From: Acidobacteriota bacterium
GTDB taxonomy: Bacteria > Acidobacteriota > Blastocatellia > Pyrinomonadales > Pyrinomonadaceae
Reading direction: 5' to 3'
Length of the DNA stretch: 64,000 bases
Assembly: GCA_016718135.1 (NCBI GenBank)
Contig: JADKEF010000008.1
Span: 62,001-126,000, forward strand
The notes under the pieces are model-generated. The model was not told the origin of the DNA, ran no database searches, and saw nothing but the letters and a program-made list of their open reading frames with translations. This document shows positions 52,683 to 60,511 of this stretch, piece after piece. How positions within the stretch are numbered: the first letter of the stretch is position 1; every line of letters starts with the position of its first letter. The position numbers were made by a program, and so were the translations under genes.

Positions 52683-53621
52683 CTAGGCAGCGGACGAAGC
52701 TCTTTCAAACGGGATCTCGTCAAAATGCGTCATCGTCTTGAACGCCTTGAACCGCTCGTTGATCTCCGGATAATCGAGAGCATCGACCCGTTCCGTGCCA
52801 AACTTCTCAACGTTGAAGGACGCCATTACCGAGCCATATATCATCGCCCGACGTAGCGTCTGATCGTTGATCTCGTTTTGAGCTGCGAGATAGCCCATGA
52901 ATCCACCGGCAAACGTATCGCCAGCACCAGTCGGGTCAAAAACGCTTTCGAGCGGATAAGCCGGAGCGGCAAAGTAGCCGTCCTTTGTGAACAGCGTCGC
53001 ACCGTATTCGCCGCGTTTGATAACGACGACTTTCGGGCCGAGCTCCATGATCTTCCGTGCCGCTACGTGAATACTAGTTTCCTCAGTCAACTGCCTCGCC
53101 TCGGCGTCATTGATGATAATGCAATCGACGACCTTGATCGTTTCGATGAGAGCGTCTTTCATCGAGGTGATCCAGAAATTCATCGTGTCCATCGCCACGA
53201 ATTCAGCATTCGGCATCTGTTCGCGGACCTGTTTCTGCAGCATCGGCAGGATGTTTGCGAGGAAGAGCAGCTTGGCGGATTTCGAACTATCGCTCAACTT
53301 CGGCTCAAATGTCTCGAACACATTAAGCTGCGTATCGAGAGTGTGTGCGGTGTTCATGTCATAATCGTAACGCCCGCTCCAGAAGAACGTTTTGCCCTCG
53401 GGCACGATCTCGACGTCGTCGGTGTTTATAAAGTGGCGTTTGAAAACCGCCCATTCCTCATCACCAAAATCACCGCCAACCACACCGACCGCGTTTACCT
53501 TCGTGAAAAAGCTCGCCGAGAGGCCAAAATGCGTCGCCGCACCACCAAGGATCTTGTCCCGCTTGCCAAACGGCGTCTCCAAGGCATCGAACGCGACTGA
53601 ACCTACTACTGTTAAAGACAT
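52683..53621 (-). CDS. PfkB-family carbohydrate/nucleoside kinase
   Basis: 312 aa. ILGGAATHFGLSASFFTKVN near the N-terminus and VFDPTGAGDTFAGGFMGYLA near the C-terminus (Asp catalytic base, anion hole) identify a ribokinase-fold kinase; VVVIKRGEYGATLF is the ATP-loop region. The substrate, a sugar or nucleoside, cannot be read from sequence. Length fits the family. The overlapping start of the following membrane protein suggests a shared transcript. Confidence 0.92.
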   Translation of the reverse strand: MSLTVVGSVAFDALETPFGKRDKILGGAATHFGLSASFFTKVNAVGVVGGDFGDEEWAVFKRHFINTDDVEIVPEGKTFFWSGRYDYDMNTAHTLDTQLNVFETFEPKLSDSSKSAKLLFLANILPMLQKQVREQMPNAEFVAMDTMNFWITSMKDALIETIKVVDCIIINDAEARQLTEETSIHVAARKIMELGPKVVVIKRGEYGATLFTKDGYFAAPAYPLESVFDPTGAGDTFAGGFMGYLAAQNEINDQTLRRAMIYGSVMASFNVEKFGTERVDALDYPEINERFKAFKTMTHFDEIPFERASSAA

Positions 53622-53659
53622 GTGTTAAAAGGTCTCCGAAAATAGAATTACGAAAACCT

Positions 53660-54046
53660 CTATTTTACACGCCACGGCGGGTTTTTGCGATTATCGCCGG
53701 CATTAAAAAGGCAGATCTTGTTGCCGTTTGGGTCTTTTAGGTAGGCTTCACGCCAGAGCCATGGGCGATCGGTGGGTGGTTCTGTGAATTCGAGACCGAG
53801 ATCGATTAGGCGTTCATATTCGACGTCGAGATCGGCGCATTCGAAATATAGGACGACGTTGTTCAAAGTCTCGACCGATGTCAGCTCACCGAATTCGCAT
53901 ACTGATAACGTCGCGTCGCCATCGGGACATTCGAGGCGAGCGTAGCGCGGGAGGGAATCGACGATACGTTTCAAGCCCAACTTTTCGAAGAATTCGACCG
54001 TTTCGACCGTCTTTTCGGAGTAGATGGTTACCTGGTTGAGGTTCAT
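53660..54046 (-). CDS. VOC/glyoxalase-family protein
   Basis: 128 aa. LNQVTIYSEKTVETVEFFEK, LKRIVDSLPRYARLECPDGD, LNNVVLYFECADLDVEYERL and PWLWREAYLKDPNGNKICLF follow the two beta-alpha-beta-beta-beta modules of the vicinal oxygen chelate fold. These include glyoxalase I, dioxygenases and antibiotic-binding proteins. Metal ligands are not clear, so the activity is open. Confidence 0.8.
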   Translation of the reverse strand: MNLNQVTIYSEKTVETVEFFEKLGLKRIVDSLPRYARLECPDGDATLSVCEFGELTSVETLNNVVLYFECADLDVEYERLIDLGLEFTEPPTDRPWLWREAYLKDPNGNKICLFNAGDNRKNPPWRVK

Positions 54047-54058
54047 TTCTTAGGCTTT

Positions 54059-54128
54059 ATTCAAACAGGATAGTCGGGATGAACAGGATTTAAGAAACAT
54101 CCGGTCTATCCTGTACATCGTGTTTGAA
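54059..54128. repeat. Palindromic repeat, ACAGGATNNNCGGGATGAACAGGAT family
   Basis: ATTCAAACAGGATAGTCGGG and the complement of GTACATCGTGTTTGAAT-type right arm pair; a second copy of the AACAGGAT theme is at 63551-63621. Confidence 0.8.
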
Positions 54129-54131
54129 TTC

Positions 54132-54584
54132 TTATTTCAATGCCTTAAGCTCCGCAAGAGCCTTGCTTGCATCGGCGACGAATTTACTCTCAGGGTGCTT
54201 CTCCACCACCGTCGAAAGAAACGCGATTGCGTCTGCACGGAGCTTTTCGGGGGCGTATTTTTCTTTTTCCTTTGCCGACTTAAGATCGACCTTCTGCTTG
54301 CCTTTGTTTTCGGATAGATAATAGCTGCTCATACCGGCGAGGTAGAGAAATTCGTCGATGTTAGAAAACTCAGGATACGCCGCGTAGGTCTCCTCGAAGC
54401 GCATCAGCACCTGTTTATAAGCCTTCTTGAGCGGCGTAAACGCCTGACGAGCAACATCAAGATTGTGCTTAGCATCAGCCTCCATGATCGGATCACGGTC
54501 GATCGCAGGCGTGACGTTTCGTTGGGCGGAGGCGGGAACTCCGACGAGAACCAATACAAGCAATGTGTATAAGAACAGTTTCAT
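54132..54584 (-). CDS. Exported TPR/coiled-coil protein
   Basis: 150 aa. Signal peptide MKLFLYTLLVLVLVGVPASA, then helical repeats: DPIMEADAKHNLDVARQAFT, PLKKAYKQVLMRFEETYAAY, IDEFLYLAGMSSYYLSE and AIAFLSTVVEKHPESKFVAD. The last segment is YfiO/BamD-like, as in outer-membrane assembly TPR lipoproteins, but there is no lipobox. Function not established. Confidence 0.7.
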   Translation of the reverse strand: MKLFLYTLLVLVLVGVPASAQRNVTPAIDRDPIMEADAKHNLDVARQAFTPLKKAYKQVLMRFEETYAAYPEFSNIDEFLYLAGMSSYYLSENKGKQKVDLKSAKEKEKYAPEKLRADAIAFLSTVVEKHPESKFVADASKALAELKALK

Positions 54585-54630
54585 AAGTAAATCAGATGAG
54601 CCAAGTCGACCATTCGTTTACCGGCAAGGC

Positions 54631-55500
54631 TTACCTATACTTCCCGATGATTGCCTCCAAACTCTTCGCCGTCTCAACCGGCCAGCTATCGGGCGATGTA
54701 AAGATCGCATTCTTGATCGCGTCGGCGTATTGGTTTGGGGTTTCTTTGGCGGCGACTCGTTTTACGGCGTCTTTCATTACCAGTTGGGCGTTGCGGACGT
54801 TTTTGCCGAGGGTTTCGATGACCATTTCGGCGGTGACGTCGTCGTGGCCTTCGTACCAGCAATCGTAGTCGGTGACGAGGGCGAGCGTGGCGTAGGCGAT
54901 CTCGGCTTCGCGGGCGAGCTTGGCTTCCTGCAGGTTGGTCATGCCGATGATGTCCATGCCCCATTGGCGATAGACGTTGGACTCGGCCTTGGTCGAGAAC
55001 GCGGGCCCCTCCATACAGATGTACGAACCGCCGCGATGCGTTTTGACGCCGACGGTATTGCACGAAGCCTCGAGAATGTCGCCAAGCTCATTACAAACCG
55101 GATGTGCAAACGTCACATGTCCGACGATGCCGTTGCCAAAGAATGTCGATTCGTGAGCACGGGCACGAGTTCGGTCGAAGAATTGATCGGGAATGACAAA
55201 ATCTGTCGGAGCGTATTTCTCCTGAAGCGAACCAACCGCCGAGACCGACAAAATATACTCGACCCCGAGCATCTTCATCGCGTAGATGTTCGCCCGAAAG
55301 GGAAGTTCGCTCGGCGTAAATTTATGCCCGCGAGCATGACGCGGCAAAAACGCCACCGTCACACCGTCCAATTCGCCCACGATAAACGCATCCGAAGGCG
55401 GCCCAAACGGCGTCTCGACTGGAATTTCCCGCACATTTTCAAGTTCAGGCATCTGGTAAAGGCCAGAGCCACCGATTATTCCGATAGTTACTTTTTCCAT
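54631..55500 (-). CDS. mtnP: S-methyl-5'-thioadenosine phosphorylase
   Basis: 289 aa. IGIIGGSGLYQM, FLPRHARGHKFTPSELPFRA, RGGSYICMEGPAFSTKAESN and DIIGMTNLQEAKLAREAEIA are the phosphate- and purine-binding elements of class II purine nucleoside phosphorylases/MTAP. It splits methylthioadenosine in methionine salvage. The gene overlaps the MBL stop by one base (TAATG), so they are co-transcribed. Confidence 0.95.
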   Translation of the reverse strand: MEKVTIGIIGGSGLYQMPELENVREIPVETPFGPPSDAFIVGELDGVTVAFLPRHARGHKFTPSELPFRANIYAMKMLGVEYILSVSAVGSLQEKYAPTDFVIPDQFFDRTRARAHESTFFGNGIVGHVTFAHPVCNELGDILEASCNTVGVKTHRGGSYICMEGPAFSTKAESNVYRQWGMDIIGMTNLQEAKLAREAEIAYATLALVTDYDCWYEGHDDVTAEMVIETLGKNVRNAQLVMKDAVKRVAAKETPNQYADAIKNAIFTSPDSWPVETAKSLEAIIGKYR

Positions 55501-56498
55501 TAATTTTCTATACCGACAGCCACGATTTTACCGTTCACCTCGGCTAGTCTGCAAAGCGGCATTTCGACATCGTGATAAAAATGACAGATCCAGTTCTCGT
55601 CGAGAGCCTGAGGCAGAATCCTTTTCTTGAATTCTAGCGTCTTAGTCGGAAACAAGTCGTAGCTCATTATCCACGGCAGCGGGAGGTGATGACGGGTTGG
55701 GATCATGTCGAAGAAGCCGAAGAGCGTCTCGCCGCCGCGAGTTAGTTTGATGGTCTGCATCGTTTCGCTGTGGCCGCGGACTTGTTCGATGATCAGGCCT
55801 TCGACCGGTTCGTAGGCGTCGGGCATTAGGTCGAGTTGTTGCGACTCGATAAGCGGATGCCAGTTCTCGGATAGGTAGCTGGCTCGGTCGCGCTCGTGTG
55901 GGTTTTCGGCTGCGTTGAATTCGCTTTTTGAGACGAGGTAGTGGGCATTGGGGAATTGAGCTACCGCCGGGATCGCACGCGTTTCGCGTGCATCTTCGTG
56001 TTGAATGTCATTAGCGGAGCCGCCTTCGAAGACTCGGCGGGGCAGGCGGGTCGCCTGCGTTCCCGGCAGTGACGCGAACGTTTCGGGCGAAGAGGTCTGC
56101 GCTCCCAGCGACGAGATCTGAGCTCCCCGCGCGGGCCCTGCAATTGTATTGCCGCCAGCATGGTCGAAATGCAGATGTGTGTTGATGACGATGTCTATAT
56201 CCTCAGGGCCGCAGCCGGCGATGTCTTGGAGTGATTCTGCCAACGACTTTTCGCGTTTGATGCCGTACATTGAGATTTGTTTCGGCCTCCATTTTTCGCC
56301 CATGCCGGTTTCGATCAGGATCTTTTCTTTGCCGGTGTCGATGAAGAGGCAGTTGCAGGTGAGCTTGACGCGATTGAGTTCGTCGGGTGGGCAGACGCGT
56401 TCCCAAACGACGCGAGGGACGACTCCGAACATCGCCCCTCCGTCTAAACTAAATTCGCAATCGGGAATGATCTCGACGCGGTAATCACCTAGGAACAT
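55500..56498 (-). CDS. Metallo-beta-lactamase fold hydrolase with repeat-coded insert
   Basis: 332 aa. NTHLHFDHAGGN is the metal-binding motif, with further ligands likely in RGHSETMQTIKLTRGGETLF and the N-terminal CNCLFIDTGKEKILIETGMG. Between the HxHxDH motif and the next conserved segment (VAQFPNAHYLVSKSEF) lies a ~57-residue stretch (ARGAQISSLGAQ, SLPGTQATRLPRR, GGSANDIQHEDARETRAIPA) coded by several palindromic and repeated DNA segments. Family members usually have a short loop here. The substrate is unknown. Upstream of mtnP. Confidence 0.88.
   Translation of the reverse strand: MFLGDYRVEIIPDCEFSLDGGAMFGVVPRVVWERVCPPDELNRVKLTCNCLFIDTGKEKILIETGMGEKWRPKQISMYGIKREKSLAESLQDIAGCGPEDIDIVINTHLHFDHAGGNTIAGPARGAQISSLGAQTSSPETFASLPGTQATRLPRRVFEGGSANDIQHEDARETRAIPAVAQFPNAHYLVSKSEFNAAENPHERDRASYLSENWHPLIESQQLDLMPDAYEPVEGLIIEQVRGHSETMQTIKLTRGGETLFGFFDMIPTRHHLPLPWIMSYDLFPTKTLEFKKRILPQALDENWICHFYHDVEMPLCRLAEVNGKIVAVGIEN
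55970..56145. repeat. Composite of palindromes inside the MBL gene
   Basis: GCACGCGTTTCGCGTGC (55975-55991) and GCAGGCGGGTCGCCTGC (56042-56060) are perfect hairpins. The 3' side shows similar GCTCCCAGCGACGAGATCTG-type segments. The sequence GGGAACGCAGGCGACC also resembles the repeat at 58570-58710. Confidence 0.75.
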
Positions 56499-56504
56499 AA
56501 TTGA

Positions 56505-56568
56505 GAATTGAAAATGGAGAATTGAAAATCGGAAAGAAATCTTCCATTTTCAATCCTCCATTTTTTCA
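56505..56568. repeat. AT-rich inverted repeat, AATGGAGAATTGAAAAT family
   Basis: AATGGAGAATTGAAAATCGG and the complement of CCATTTTCAATCCTCCATTT form an imperfect palindrome between the MBL start and the parvulin gene. Confidence 0.75.
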
Positions 56569-56581
56569 TTAGTATAGCCTA

Positions 56582-58054
56582 CTACTTCTTTGCTTCCGGC
56601 TTCTTCGGCTCAGGTTTGCCCGGTTTTGGGGCTGGTGGAGCGTCTTCCTGATCCGGTGGAGCCATCTGCGGGCCTGGAGGCTGCTGCTTCTGACGCATCT
56701 GCTGGATCTGCTCCTCAGTTACCTCAGGCACGTCGAAATCGGCAGGAACCGAAACGTTGTTGGCAGCAACGATGCTTTCAAGAAGTTTCTTCTCCTTCTC
56801 GGTCTCCAGTTTGTTGCGGACAAATTCCTTAACAGGAGCATCACGAGCGGCCGGATTTTCAGGGTCCTTGACACCGGTCGAGATGAGGATGTGGCGAACA
56901 TCGTAAGTATCGCCCGCGGGGCCTGAAGGCGGTGCTGTCTTGGCGTCTTTGTTCGCACTTGGGCCAAGCTTGCGTTCGAGCTTCACTATGTGAAAGCCAA
57001 AATCTGTTTCGACTAGGTCCGGGGCGACCTGCCCGGGTTCGAGTGCCAATGCGGCTGCCTCAAACGGGGCGACCATGCGGCCTTTGGGCACATCCTTGTA
57101 GATGCCACCCTGCATTGAGCCGTCCGGTGATTTGTTGCCCGGATCTTCGGAGAATTCATTCGCAAGAGCAGCAAAATCCTCACCCGCCTTCGCACGATCG
57201 AGTATGCCCTGAGCTTTGGTGCGCTTCTGAGCCGGGTCGAGTTCTGGATGCTCGGCGATGTACTGAGTGATCTCTTCGTCGGTCACCTTGGTCTGCTCGG
57301 TGGCCTTTTCAGCATAGAGACGGGCGAGAAACTGTGCCTGCTGGAGTTTGACCTGAAGATTTGCCTTGTCTACAAATTCTTTCGGAAGCTCGCCGGATTT
57401 TGCTTTCTGGTCGTACTCAGCCTTGTAGATACGGATCTTGGCGAATACATCGCGAGCCTGGGTCCTTTCTTCTTCGCTGATCTCGCGGTTGGCATTCTCA
57501 GGGCTCGACTTCTTCATGATCTCGAGCTTGGCGTTGAGAAAATCATTGAACTGATCTTCAGGGCTACGGGTGTCCGCCGCAGCTCCAAGTCCGATCTTAT
57601 CGAAGAAACCTTTTTCGGGTGCGGCCGTGCCGCCTTCCCAGAAAGCCTTGACCTGATCCTCAGAGATAAACCCGAACGGCGGCATTGGGCCTTTGTCCTT
57701 GTTGATCTCTTTGTCGTAGCTGACGGCGAGGATCTCGGCACGTATATTGTCGAGTTCCTGCTTGTTCGAAGCATCCGAAGCAAGGCCGTCTTTCTGTGCC
57801 TGTGTCGCAAAAGCGAGAAGCTGCTTGAGATTATCGATCTGCTGCTTCTTCATCTCCGGATCCTCTTTCAAACGCTTGAGGATGGCAGGATTCGATTTGG
57901 CAACGTCAGCCAGCAACATTTCCAGTTCGGCTTTGCTGATCGAATTGTACGATTCAGTCGTGTGTCCACCGACCTTGTTTTTCCAAACAACGAGGCCGCC
58001 ACCGACCAATACGATCGCTGCGACCAGGATCAGTCCTTTTGTTAAATTACTCAA
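56582..58054 (-). CDS. Periplasmic parvulin-type peptidyl-prolyl isomerase
   Basis: 490 aa. One N-terminal helix (GLILVAAIVLVGGGLVVWKN) acts as anchor or signal. SurA/PrsA-like N-terminal region, then the rotamase domain: AKAGEDFAALANEFSEDPGN, DGSMQGGIYKDVPKGRMVAP, FEAAALALEPGQVAPDLVET and DFGFHIVKLERKLG. A second RHILIS near residue ~395 and a Pro/Lys/Glu-rich tail follow. It helps fold exported proteins. The unusual tail may bind envelope partners. No operon partner. Confidence 0.9.
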   Translation of the reverse strand: MSNLTKGLILVAAIVLVGGGLVVWKNKVGGHTTESYNSISKAELEMLLADVAKSNPAILKRLKEDPEMKKQQIDNLKQLLAFATQAQKDGLASDASNKQELDNIRAEILAVSYDKEINKDKGPMPPFGFISEDQVKAFWEGGTAAPEKGFFDKIGLGAAADTRSPEDQFNDFLNAKLEIMKKSSPENANREISEEERTQARDVFAKIRIYKAEYDQKAKSGELPKEFVDKANLQVKLQQAQFLARLYAEKATEQTKVTDEEITQYIAEHPELDPAQKRTKAQGILDRAKAGEDFAALANEFSEDPGNKSPDGSMQGGIYKDVPKGRMVAPFEAAALALEPGQVAPDLVETDFGFHIVKLERKLGPSANKDAKTAPPSGPAGDTYDVRHILISTGVKDPENPAARDAPVKEFVRNKLETEKEKKLLESIVAANNVSVPADFDVPEVTEEQIQQMRQKQQPPGPQMAPPDQEDAPPAPKPGKPEPKKPEAKK

Positions 58055-58158
58055 TTTCTAGGTCCTCTCTTACTAAAACTAGATAAAATTCAAACCGCCA
58101 TCATATCGCAAAACGTGCCATTTCCCTAATCAAAGACGCGGCCAAAGCTGAAGTTAGG

Positions 58159-58557
58159 TTACTTGATGGTTTGCACTAATTCGAGCAAAACGCCGTTCGT
58201 TGCCGCCGGATGGACAAACGCGACGAGACAGCCTTCAGCTCCGATACGCGGGCTCTCGTCGATCAAACGCATTCCTTTTGCTTTAAGCTGTGCGAGGGAA
58301 GCCTCGATGTCATCGACCTCGACGGCGATATGATGAATGCCGCCGCCGCGTTTCTCAAGGAATTTCGATATCGGCGAGTCGTCGGAGGTCGGTTCGAGCA
58401 ACTCGACGCGGCTCTCACCGATCGGTAACATAGCCACGCGAACTTTCTGATCTTCGACGACCTCAGTGTGAACATTCTCTAGCCCGAGAGCGTCGGACCA
58501 GAATTTGAGGGCCTCATCGATTCCTTTTGTTGCGATGCCTAAATGATTAATCTTCAT
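58159..58557 (-). CDS. mce: Methylmalonyl-CoA epimerase
   Basis: 132 aa VOC-fold protein. INHLGIATKGIDEALKFWSD, RVELLEPTSDDSPISKFLEK, GGGIHHIAVEVDDIEASLAQ and NGVLLELVQ match the family, with His in NHLGI and HHIAV and Glu in LLELV as the metal ligands. It interconverts methylmalonyl-CoA epimers in propionate and branched-chain breakdown. It is close to meaB, supporting a methylmalonyl-CoA pathway here; the mutase genes are not in the window. Confidence 0.95.
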   Translation of the reverse strand: MKINHLGIATKGIDEALKFWSDALGLENVHTEVVEDQKVRVAMLPIGESRVELLEPTSDDSPISKFLEKRGGGIHHIAVEVDDIEASLAQLKAKGMRLIDESPRIGAEGCLVAFVHPAATNGVLLELVQTIK

Positions 58558-58569
58558 AAGAACTCTTTC

Positions 58570-58710
58570 GCCGGGAACGCAGCCGCCCTCAGCTGCAATG
58601 GCTACTGCTTCCGCAGCCAGAAAGGCGTTGCAAAAACGTAATACAAACTGCCCAGGTCCTCACGCCGGAGGAACCGGCGTTTGCAGCCGAGGGCGGCTGC
58701 GTTCCCGGCA
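58570..58710. repeat. Long inverted repeat, GCCGGGAACGCAGCCGCCCT family
   Basis: GCCGGGAACGCAGCCGCCCT (58570-58599) and its complement (58681-58710) match over 30 bases with one or two mismatches, with a GCCGG/CCGGC stem nested between. It occupies the gap between meaB and mce. Confidence 0.92.
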
Positions 58711-58770
58711 TTAAGGCCATCGTTTAATCTACGGCCTTAGCTATTAAAGCCTCAACTGCCGAGTACGGGT

Positions 58771-59661
58771 CTATAGTTTTTCGGCAATCTTTAGAGCAAG
58801 GTCATCCAGTTTTTCAGTCGAACCATTGCGGTTTAAGAGATCCGACAACAATCGTTCCTGTAATAATTCAGTCAAACGCCATCTCGCTATCGCTTTGCGC
58901 CGAACACTGCTGCCTTCACTAGATCGCTGATAGTCGTAATACGCGGTGATCGCCGCTGCGAGATCCGTGACCCCTTTGCTCTCGGTGGCCACCGTCTGCA
59001 CGATCGGTGGGTTCCACATGTCGGGGCGATGGGCTAGCGATAGCAGAGCATCGAGTTCTTTCTGGGTACGCAGGACGCCTTCGCGGTCCGCTTTGTTGAT
59101 GACAAAAACGTCGCCGATCTCCATTATGCCGGCCTTGATCGCCTGAATGTCGTCGCCCATTCCGGGTACAAGCACGACAACCGATACATCAGCAGTTTTA
59201 ACTATCTCGACCTCATCCTGGCCTACGCCTACGGTCTCGACGATGATCTTTTGAAAGCCGGCCGCATCAAGAATCGCCACGGCATCGACCGTCGCACGCG
59301 ACAGGCCGCCGAGATTGCCACGCGTCGCCATCGAGCGGATAAATACGTTCTTGTCCAAGCCCAACGTCGCCATCCGAATGCGATCGCCCAGGATCGCACC
59401 GCCCGAAAACGGACTAGACGGATCGATACAAACGATCCCGACCTTTTCGCCCTGATCTCTATAATAAAACGCGAGCTTGTCGACCAGCGAAGATTTTCCG
59501 GCTCCGGGCGAGCCGGTAATGCCGATCACAGTTGCCTTGCCGGTTTGCGGAAACACCGCTTTCATCAATGCCGCCGCCCCATCGCCGCCGTTTTCGACAA
59601 GCGTGATGGCTCGGGCGACGGTTCGCGGGTCGCCGGCTGATAATTTTTTCAAGTCGATCAT
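58771..59661 (-). CDS. meaB: Methylmalonyl-CoA mutase-associated GTPase MeaB
   Basis: 296 aa. GITGSPGAGKSSLVDKLAFY is Walker A, VGIVCIDPSSPFSGGAILGD the switch II region, IVETVGVGQDEVEIVKTADV and the FVINKADREGVLRTQKEL NKxD motif complete the GTPase. MeaB protects and reloads the B12-dependent mutase. C-terminal helices (RWRLTELLQERLLSDLL) form the dimer arm. Paired with mce, the usual neighbourhood. Confidence 0.95.
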   Translation of the reverse strand: MIDLKKLSAGDPRTVARAITLVENGGDGAAALMKAVFPQTGKATVIGITGSPGAGKSSLVDKLAFYYRDQGEKVGIVCIDPSSPFSGGAILGDRIRMATLGLDKNVFIRSMATRGNLGGLSRATVDAVAILDAAGFQKIIVETVGVGQDEVEIVKTADVSVVVLVPGMGDDIQAIKAGIMEIGDVFVINKADREGVLRTQKELDALLSLAHRPDMWNPPIVQTVATESKGVTDLAAAITAYYDYQRSSEGSSVRRKAIARWRLTELLQERLLSDLLNRNGSTEKLDDLALKIAEKL

Positions 59662-59684
59662 GTAAGACTCTATTATACAGGTTC

Positions 59685-59847
59685 GCGGCTTGCCGCTCTA
59701 TTTGCGGAGGAGCTTGCTCCTCCGATGTGCATCCACAAAAGTCTTCGCGGCTTGCCGCCACCCGAGGTTGGGCGGCGGCAAGCCGCGAAATTGATAATCA
59801 ACTTACCCGGAGAAGTAAACTTCTCCGCAAATAGAGCGGCAAGCAGC
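59685..59847. repeat. Nested, cloverleaf-like inverted repeat
   Basis: Outer arms GCGGCTTGCCGCTCTATTTG-CGGAG (59685-59709) and 59823-59847 pair over 25 bases with one mismatch. Inside are three more perfect stems: GGAGGAGC/GCTCCTCC (59706-59723), TTCGCGGCTTGCCGCC with its complement (59744-59789) and GGAGAAG/CTTCTCC (59809-59826). It fills the gap between meaB and the DinB-like gene. Confidence 0.93.
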
Positions 59848-59875
59848 GCCGAACTAAAACGCAAGCTGCGTCTGA

Positions 59876-60400
59876 CTACATCTGCCCTTCGTCAGCCGAT
59901 GGCCCATATATCGACGGTACCGGAATGTCATTGAGACGCAGATAGACCGAAAGCTGGCCGCGGTGGTGGATGATGTGATTCATTACAAAGGAACGCATGA
60001 CGGCGACCTTTGGCATTGTCATATAGACCTGTTCGCCGTTTCGCATTGTCCAGTCGGTAAAGAATGTTTCGTCAGATGTCTCGGCTAGGATCGCCTTGGC
60101 CTTTGCGATGTGGTCGTCGAAGAATGCCAGTAATTCTTCGTTCGTCTTGGGTTCGAACGGTGTGAAATCCATCGTTGCGAAATCCAGAACGTCCTGTTTC
60201 AACGTTTCCTTCGTCCACCCGAACATCTCCGCACAATGCACCGCCAGTCGCCCAAAGGTCATCGATTTTTCATGCGGTTTCCAATCAAATTTCTCCGCCG
60301 GAACCCGCTCCAGACACTGCCGCGTCACCTTTGCCTCATTTTCCAATTCTGCCAAAAAAGCCGATCCGAGACGGCCTGCACTTGTTGCTGTTGAACTCAT
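59876..60400 (-). CDS. DinB-like protein
   Basis: 174 aa from ATG 60400, which has AGGAGAG upstream; a longer frame to 60487 is not needed. Four-helix DinB pattern: SAFLAELENEAKVTRQCLER, TFGRLAVHCAEMFGWTKETL, FFDDHIAKAKAILAETSDET, and VMNHIIHHRGQLSVYLRLND, with three His likely for metal (HCAE, HIIHHRGQ). DinB proteins include thiol-transfer and damage-response enzymes; the role here is open. Confidence 0.85.
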   Translation of the reverse strand: MSSTATSAGRLGSAFLAELENEAKVTRQCLERVPAEKFDWKPHEKSMTFGRLAVHCAEMFGWTKETLKQDVLDFATMDFTPFEPKTNEELLAFFDDHIAKAKAILAETSDETFFTDWTMRNGEQVYMTMPKVAVMRSFVMNHIIHHRGQLSVYLRLNDIPVPSIYGPSADEGQM

Positions 60401-60480
60401 AAAAATCTCTCCTGTGTTGAATTTGGAAGATGATAATAGCGCGGATGTTGCAGCAATGCAACAGTGAAACGCTAAAGTCG

Positions 60481-60511
60481 GAACCACCCGCTACCGCAGG
60501 TGGTTCTGACT
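60481..60511. repeat. REP-like palindrome copy C
   Basis: GAACCACCCGCTACCGCAGG then TGGTTCTGAC folds as GAACCACC/GGTGGTTC. It lies just after the acyl-CoA dehydrogenase stop and shares 23 identical bases with copy B in leuS. Confidence 0.9.
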
